39,546 bases of DNA from Phoronis australis. Lineage: Eukaryota > Phoronida > Phoronidae. The stretch covers positions 415,290-454,835 of the forward strand of contig NMRA01000325.1 of assembly GCA_002633005.1 (NCBI GenBank). Direction: 5' to 3'. The position numbers and the translations under genes were made by a program. This document shows positions 13,601 to 22,600 of the stretch, in pieces. The stretch's first letter is position 1. Each line of letters starts with the position of its first letter. Below the pieces are notes generated by a model that had not been told where the DNA came from, did not search any database, and saw only the letters and a list, made by a program, of their open reading frames with translations.

Positions 13601-16600
13601 CTTTTCTGCTTCAACCTTGCCAGAGCTGAATGCCAACAGGGGGCTCTTGTGTTGAATACTGCTTGAGCAGTGTTGACAATAACTGAAGCTCACAAAAAAT
13701 AAATTAATATGCAGTTTCAAATTTATCCGAGGTCTGGTTTTAAATGATTGATGAAGTCAGTCGAATGATTTTCATAGCTTTCTTTGTTCATTTCACTTGT
13801 TGAGTTGGGAATGCCTTTAAAGGTCTTTTGTCTAGTTGCTTGCTTCATGCTCACTTCATCCCTAGCACACATCTCCCCCAGTTCACTGCTCCTGGGTTAT
13901 TCAACCTTTGTGTAAATATGCAAAGTTTGTGTTTTGAATTATAAGTAATTTAATTTTCTCTGTTTTGTTGATGTTTGGTATTTGTCGCAAATTTCATTTT
14001 TCCTGACATCATGATTGTGAGATTGTTAGTTTAAGTTAGCCATATATTGTAAGTCTGTTTTTGCTTACTTGACAAAACATTTGAAGCCAAAAAACATAGT
14101 TGGTTCAGATCTCTATCAGACTCATTTTGCAACCTGTACTCTCCGACTAAAATAAAAAATGCCCACCTGCATCAATTTCAGCCAAGGTCTAACTTGTGTG
14201 TTTTTTGAATAGCTGTACAAAGGCACATCAACAAGGTTTGAATGACCATCATTTCCTGAGCAATTAGTAAAAAAAGATCAAAATCCTGCATCATTTTTGC
14301 TTGTCCCAGGTGGATTTTCTGTTTCGAAAAAGTGGGCAACTTGAAATACTGCACCACTGACTCGATTGTCAAAGCAAAACAAAGACCAGGGCCAACTATG
14401 CCTTTTTGGGCTTTGCAGAAAGTTGCCTGTTTGTGGCTGGAAGTCACTCCAAAGAAACTACCGGTACTTTGAATTTGAGTACAGAAATCGGTTGATGTGT
14501 TTTCTAATGCTGGTCACTTGTGAGACACTTGGAGAAAGATATGCAATGAAACAAGAAATATTCTGGGCTTTACCCATCGTTTGCTTTTCTCAATGAGATA
14601 TTCTGGACGTATGATCGTCCGATCAGTTTTAGTGGCGGTCATTGTGTTGATGTTTGCAAGCAAGGTTCTAAGGTAACCTTGTGATATGTTTTATTGCACT
14701 TGCGTGATTGCGCCACTTGCGCTACAAATTTGAAAATCCCCTGTGAAGGTTATGGTTGGACAATGGCTGTGACAGTTTGTTTTATCTTACAGTCACCTGA
14801 ACAACCACAGCCAGTGGATACGAGGCCTGTAGAGAGTCGCCATGAACAACCCAATGTCATCATAAGACTGTGGTATAAGTTTGATCACAGATATCCTTTA
14901 TGCTGGTTTTTACCGCCAATATCTTCCCATTTTGTTGAAAGAAAGCTGTGTGTCCTGTCAAAAGCCCNTCACAGCTTGATGGGAATATGTGAGCTTGGGC
15001 TGTCTGCGTCTTCTTAGACCAACTATCCTCAGTCTAGCCTTCTGACTTGTCTTTTCTGCTTCAACCTTGCCAGAGCTGAATGCCAACAGGGGGCTCTTGT
15101 GTTGAATACTGCTTGAGCACTGTTGACAATAACTGAAGCTCACAAAAAATAAATTAATATGCAGTTTCAAATTTATCCGAGGTCTGGTTTTAAATTATTG
15201 ATGAAGTCAGTCGAATGATTTTCATAGCTTTCTTTGTTCATTTCACTTGTTGAGTTGGGAATGCCTTTAAAGGTCTTTAGTCTAGTAGCTTGCTTCATGC
15301 TCTCTTCACCCCTAGCACACATCTCCCCCACTTCACTGCTCCTGGGTTATTCAACCTTTGTGTAAATATGCAAAGTTTGTGTTTTGAATGATAAGTAATT
15401 TAATTTTCTCTGTTTTGTTGATGTTTGGTATTTGTCGCAAATTTCATTTTTCCTGACATCATGATTGTGAGATTGTTAGTTTAAGTTAGCCATATAATGT
15501 AAGTCTGTTTTTGCTTACTTGACAAAACATCTGAAGCCAAAAAACATAGTTGGTTCAGATCTCTATCAGACTCATTTTGAGACCTGTACTCTCCGACTAA
15601 AATAAAAAATGCCCACCTGCATCAATTTCAGCCAAGGTCTAACTTGTGTGTTTTTTGAACAGCTGTACAAAGGCACATCAACAAGGTTTGAATGACCATC
15701 ATTTCCTGAGCAATTAGTAAAAAAAGATCAAAATCCTGCATCGTTTTTGCTTGTCCCAGGTGGATTTTCTGTTTCGAAAAAGTGGGCAACTTCAAATACT
15801 GCACCACTGACTCGATTTTCAAAGCAAAACAAAGACCAGGGCCAACTATGCCTTTTTGGGCTTTGCAGAAAGTTGCCTGTTTGTGGCTGGAAGTCACTCC
15901 AAACGGTTTCTCAAAGAAACTACTGGTACTTTGAATTTCAGTACAGAAATCAGTTGATGTGTTTTCTAATGCTGGTCACTTGTGAGACACTTGGAGAAAG
16001 ATATGCAATGAAACAAGAACTATTCTGGACTTTACCCATCGTTTGCTTTTCTCAATGAGATATTCTGGACGTATGATCGTCCGATCAGTTTTAGTGGCGG
16101 TCATTGTGTTGGTGTTTGCAAGCAAGGTTCTAAGGTAACCTTGTGATATGTTTTATTGCACTTGCGTGATTGCGCCACTTGCGCTACAAATTTGAAAATC
16201 CCCTGTGAAGGTTATGGTTGGACAATGGCTGTGACAGTTTGTTTTATCTTACAGTCACCTGAACAACCACAGCCAGTGGATACGAGGCCTGTAGAGAGTC
16301 GCCATGAACAACCCAATGTCATCATAAGACTGTGGTATAAGTTTGATCACAGATATCCTTTATGCTGGTTTTTACCGCCAATATCTTCCCATTTTGTTGA
16401 AAGAAAGCCGAGTGTCCTGTCAAAAGCCCTAAGTTCCTGAATGTTGTAAATAAGTTTCTAAGTATTAACAGCATAGCCATAAAAGTACATATTTTCAAAC
16501 ATACACCATCCAGTGGCCATTTTTGTGACACAAATAAACACCTTAGAAGCACAGTGTTTGCAGTGCATTTGTGGGCGCATTTCAATGCTTCGCATTGCTC

Positions 16601-19600
16601 TTGCAATGTCTGTTGATAGTAAATTTCAGCAGTATTGCACAGATTAGTAATTTGAAGCGTGAGGCAAGGCTCTAGATACTCTAATGAACGATGGCATGGA
16701 AATGTTATGGTTTTGTTTTTTTCCTAGTACAGCACTCACATGCTACTCATTTATAAGGTTAATGTCTGATCCGCTGTGATTGGTCAGAATTCAGCACTTT
16801 GCACATTCAGTTAAGCTTGTTGCTAGTAAGATGGCTGATAGCCAATATAAACTTCAAAATCAGCAATAGCCAATGTTTGTGAATGCACTTTTTAATCCAC
16901 AGATTTGCTTTCTGACCAGACTTTTCATATATCTTTTACTAAATAAAAATGTATATATGTGAAATCTAAAGCACACTTTTGTTGAGAAGTAGCTGTTGAT
17001 TTTTTCAGTGATTGAAATGTTCTTGTCATACATTTCCTGTGTGCCTTAACTGATCGCACATTTATGAAACCACTACTTACACACAGCCGCCCCCTGTTGA
17101 CAGAAACATGCCCTGCATGTTGTTACGGTCTGGCCTTGTTATTGACGAGCGACAGGCAACTATCTACGGTGAGTACGAATTGATTAGTGTTCGTGAATTA
17201 TTAATGATGTCTAAAAGTATAAACAAAAATGCTCTGATTCAGTTTTTGCAACAAAGCAACATTTGTGTTTTTATCCATGATTCTACATTTCTTCAGCGGC
17301 CATTAACAATAATGATTCCCTTTCCGCTTAAATTTATTGGAATTGGCATTGCAGGACCGTCGTCAGTCCTCAGACTCGGACACTGACTTGATCATCGATG
17401 ACACAGAGCTGGAGTACGGTGAGCCAACACCACCAGTGACACCTGGTGATAACGGACCACGGGATATCAGTAATACAGTTACAGTAAGTGTTTAGTCGTC
17501 TGTTTAAAGCTGAACGAGATTTTTTTGTTTTTGAAAGATTTTCTGCAATAACAAAATGAGCATTTTGTATAGTCACACAAGGCCTTGGTGCAGAGATTGT
17601 CGAGTTGATTGGCATTAGATGTCATTCTTGGACACGTAGTCATTCATACAGGTTTAACAGTGATATCCAGGAATGGGGGATCCAAAGTCATCACTGTTAC
17701 AATATTTGTAACCTGCTTATATCAATTTGATCAGAAAAAAGGAGATTTCTTATCCTAAGTATAACTGTATAGTAGATCCTCCACAACTTGAAGATACTGT
17801 CAAGTCATTTTAATTTAGTTTTCCAAAAGCCACTTTTTTCTTGTGAAATGGAAAAGGTGAATCGAGAACCATGTCACATCCTTTCAGGCGATGTCCCGTC
17901 GAAATGGTGAGCTAGGTTTGCTATATTTTTTTTAGCCTGTTACCTACTGTTGACCCTGTTCTTGCCGGATTGCATATTTCCTGGTGCCCTGGGTTGACCG
18001 TGTTGAAAACACAAGTTCTGACGTTTTTCTAAATGTAACCAGGGATGCATTGTTGCCAAAGTCCCAAGAATCGGGAATAAAGTCGAAGTCCCAGACTTCA
18101 AATTTGAATAAATCAACTGAGCAGCGGAGCATCTTCTAGCATGACTTATCCTGTGTTATTTGAAGCACTAACTCGCTGCGTCAAAAAATGAAAAAAAATT
18201 GTACTATCCCAATGCATATACCGAAACAGTGATTTTAAAAAATGGTGCTACATGTAGATTTAAGTGCTCTCATGTGCTAAATTTAAAATTTCTTCACGCC
18301 AAATCTTTTTGTTCTTTAAGACATTTTGGAAAGAAAATTGAACTTAGTCAAAAACCTCACTGTTTTCCCCATGATTCACCAGTTTAGGTGGTTACAACAC
18401 ACATCAATAAAATTTACTGAAGTCATCAGCCAACTCTTCGTATACAAATTATAAAGAAAATTTTTATTTTGAAGGATTCTTAGTTAAGTGCATATTAAAG
18501 TTCCAAGAAAAAGATTTCATCATTAGTTCAGAACAACATTTACAAGTCTTTAGTAAGAGTCTGTGATATAGCAAGATCATTCCTGCATGACGTACACCAG
18601 CATTGCTCACAAGGGAAACCCTAAATATTTTAATGCATTTTACGTGCATATTTTATATTTGTGTTTGCTTTGATTTGTTATTTATATTGTACTTTCATTT
18701 GCCTTGTTTTGTTTATCAGTCCTGATACTTGTATTTACAAGTAAATCTGATTTTTTTCTGTTGAACAGCTCACTAAAGTCACTTTTTGGTTTCTTCATTC
18801 TTTGAGCAGTGTGATAAACGTAAACTTTTGTCTCTGTTTTATTTCTTTGTCGCTCAGCTAAAATGGCTGACTTGTGTCTTTATTGCTTTTGTACTGTTAA
18901 AGCCAGATTCTAACAGCAGATTTAGCTGAAAATGTCCACAACTCTCTTATTCATGTATGTCAAGCTCTCTTTTTTAATGTCCTTTTTTGTTGAATATTTC
19001 TTTAACAGTTCTTAACTGATCAAGACATTTTAATTCATCCAGTATATTTTGTTCTTCAAGGCAGAGGATGTGCCTCTGATAATCGCCTAGTCATCTTTAA
19101 AAGTCAAGCGTAGGTTTAATTCGCAATTCGGCTATTTTGCACCACAACTATGGGTATGCAGAACTAGAATATCACATGTAGCTGATAGGCAAAGCACAGC
19201 ATAAAGGAGAGGTGCAACGTTTAGTTTGCAACAACTAGTTTTGTGTTTAATAGAAAAGCCAGTTTTGGTGAGGCAAACATGACCGGTCATGTCATTATAT
19301 TGTTACTTGTGAAAAGAGACTGTTACAGTAGAACTAAAGCTACGTGTGTGTTGTATACACCCAAACAAATGCAACATTCCTCCCTCATTCATACTCGCAC
19401 ATTGGCATTAGCTCCGCGGCCTAGAAGTACTTTTTTGGCTTGCTGTGTTGTTTGCATTTTTGTTTGGTTTTGCTGTTGCTGTCGAAATCACTATCACCTA
19501 GTAAATATATGTCACATTGGGCTGCCAGAGGTATTTAGTAAACTGTGGGAAGTGAAGGTTCCTTTCAACCCAACACTGAGCCAAGTTTGATAACTGTGTT

Positions 19601-22600
19601 ATCAGAAGTATTGTATTATCTCCCTATCAAATCTGTTATTGAAATAAGACAGTGGTGTTTTGCCTTTCTTGTAAAACCTCATTTGGAATGTGAAGCTTGG
19701 CATCCTTTAAAAACCATCGAGAATTCTGTAGCTACCAAATTATGATTTTATGAAACAGTTCCAAACTCGTTTGTTTCCAAAGCGAAACCTAAAAATTGTC
19801 CACGTGCATGTTTTGAAATTGACCCTTACCGACCTTTAACCTCAACCCGACCTTAACCTATGACACCGACACCATTTCCTTTAGGAGAGACCAGAAAATG
19901 CAGAATGAAGGTAAGGTTGACCAGGGTTAATAACATCCACTATAGCGCTTCCTCCCTGATCAGCTTGGATAGTGGTGGGCATTGGCATACTCGATTATCT
20001 CCCCCTGTTGATTCTATGTTATGGGAGGTGGTGGCGGTAAAGCATGTTGCGTTGTGGAAAACCTTCGGTGTTGATCCTGCTTCAGTGGGAGGAGGGAATA
20101 ACCTGCGGGCTCAACCATTTCACATAGCTGCCTGTCTTCATCTGGATAGACTTGTTGGAACATATTAGTTCAAAGGGATTTGTGTTGAGTTCTTGAATAA
20201 AATCATGATTGTTGTTGTGTGTTCTTCCCTTGTTCTGCATAGTACATAGCTGTGAGGTCAAACTTATAGTGTTAGGGTATTGAATGGTCCCATGTCATAG
20301 TCCTTGGTAGTAAACTGTAAAAATAACATACCACTTGTTATTCAATATATATTATTATTGTTGTTATTGTTATTACTGGATGACCCTTGTGTCCAATTTA
20401 AGGGGTTTATTACGAAATGTTGAAAGTATATCAGAATTTCTGTTACCAACATTTTCCATCAAGATTTACTTGTAACACTGCTAGGTGATCGCATGTTTAC
20501 GATATCACTTTGATCTCTTTCAGTTAAACATTGCTGATAACTCTGTATTAAGTTGAAGGTTTGTTGATTTGGAACTGTGTGTGTGCTGGATCTTACTTTT
20601 TCATACCAAATGAGTGTTGTAACCTTTAACTAGGTATTTTGGGTAGCCAATCACATTCCTTGATTTTGTGACGTGTGTCTTAAATTTCTGCTTTCTTAGT
20701 CATTTAATGTGACCTTAATGTGACTTTCACAGTGTTACCAACAAAGTGGAACATCTAGATTTAGAATGAACTGTTCTTCCTGTGTACAATGACTTGTCCT
20801 GTATTGCACATAGTTACTACTGTTGCTGTTTCTTTTATGATTGTTATTAGTTATTATGTTCCCAAGTAAATGTAGTGTGGGTGCATGTTTCAATCATCTC
20901 TTGTTTGAGAACCCCAGCGTCCTCCCCCACACATGTATCAAATGGCTTGAAGGACCTTCTTGAATTTTGATCTGACATTTTTATATCGAAAAGAGGATTT
21001 GCCCTGCCCGCATCTGAAGGGATGTGACTACTGGAAATTTTATGTTTTTATTGGTCATCGTATCTACAAAATTGGCGAGTTAATATTTGTAAGAAGGTGG
21101 GAATCATAATGTTGTGTACCCCCTACTATTTTGATTCCGTTTTTGGTGTCCACCTAAGTTTCTGCTACGTAAATGGTTTGAAGTGTCATTATGAAGTTTG
21201 GCACGGCCTATTGACATGGCTGATGTTGATTGATTTTTAGATGGACCCAAATACCATTATGCCCCCTAGTGGCAGTTTTAGTTTGTTTGCACTTGCCTCA
21301 GGATCTCTCGTGAAGGATCAACATGAATATGATATCGACCATTTGTGATGCACAAGATTGGCTCATAATAATGGTGTTAACAATTAATCAAATTAGAATA
21401 ATCTTATATGAATTGATATTAATCTTGAATAAGTGATGATTAATTTTACGCATAATTGATGATGATAATACTTATCAGCAGTAATATTATTATTCATGCA
21501 ATAGTAATGAGTGCTATTATTCCATGACCACTGATGCCTTTGTCTTCTGACTGGCTAAAATGCAACTTCCATTAAGAGGTGGTGACTTTTCATTCAAGCC
21601 ACCTAGATCATAGAAGTCACTATTTGATCAGATGCTATAGAAACCACAAACCTTCATTTGCTATCAAAGCCTACATTGACGTGTATTATCTTATTTATAG
21701 CCGTAACAAAAGTCTACACAATGAAATTACACAATTTGTTTGCTTGAGCGCGTCACGATAACCTGTCATGTGAACCCAACGCTGTCCACACTGCGTTGTC
21801 ATAGTGACTGTTTAGCGAGAAAGATAACCCATTACGCCCCACACTGCATTGTCATGGTGACCCTGTTTTAGCGAGAGAGATGTCTTTTCATATTTTTTGG
21901 TCAGTGTGATACATCGTGGGCAAATTGTTCTCTTTTGGCCACAATTGCAAGTAAAATATGCCAAGAGGCAAAGAAGCCAGAGAAGGCAAGCATCAGTTGG
22001 TATGCAATTACACTATTAACATAGATTACACTCGGACATATCATGACATCAACCAGGTAAATACAATGTTACCATTGGCTCTGGACAATACTGCTTTCAG
22101 TCAGTCCATACAACCTGATATCACCCATGACGTTCATTTGGCTTTTTTCTAGTCTAAATGGCCTCAAAGGATGTCAAATTGAGTATCACCTATTTCAATT
22201 TAAGACCTGGCAAAGCACCGCAGATGCAATGCAGTATATGTGAAGCGATATTTTCCAACCATATCTGCGTCTTCATGTAAATGTGATCCTAGTTGTTCTC
22301 ACAACTTCAAGTTGTCAATAAATCCCCTTGTAGAATTTTAAGACCACAGTTGTTATTGAAACCAGATTTTGTGTTTCACCAGGCATTGCTAGTAAGCTCA
22401 CCTATGATTTCTGTCACGAATAACAAAAACTGACTTACCCGGTAGTGCCTTTCCTGGATTTTTGTCTTTGGTCTTCAGCCTTAAGTCTCAAGACACATTT
22501 CACGAAACAAGCCCCTGTAACTCAATTGTTTCCGTTATTTTAGTTAAATTCTCGACCACGCCACTTATATTTCGACGTTGATGGTAAATATACTCAGCAG

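Noticed and set aside
14178-14447. 89-codon minus-strand open frame conserved in the second copy at 15628-15897
   Set aside because: Conservation is fully explained by the duplicated block. It is not independent evidence of coding, and it lies in an intron.
14905-14967. Reading exon 13 through to an early stop as an alternative C-terminus
   Set aside because: The donor at TGCTG|gttttt joins in phase to a clearly conserved next exon. The read-through tail is not conserved in relatives I know, though an isoform cannot be excluded.
19860-20168. 102-codon open frame in the last exchanger intron, with a tttag acceptor-like and gtaagg donor-like pair near 19884-19911
   Set aside because: The 26-base insert would not keep the phase between exons 15 and 16, and the protein resembles nothing known to me.
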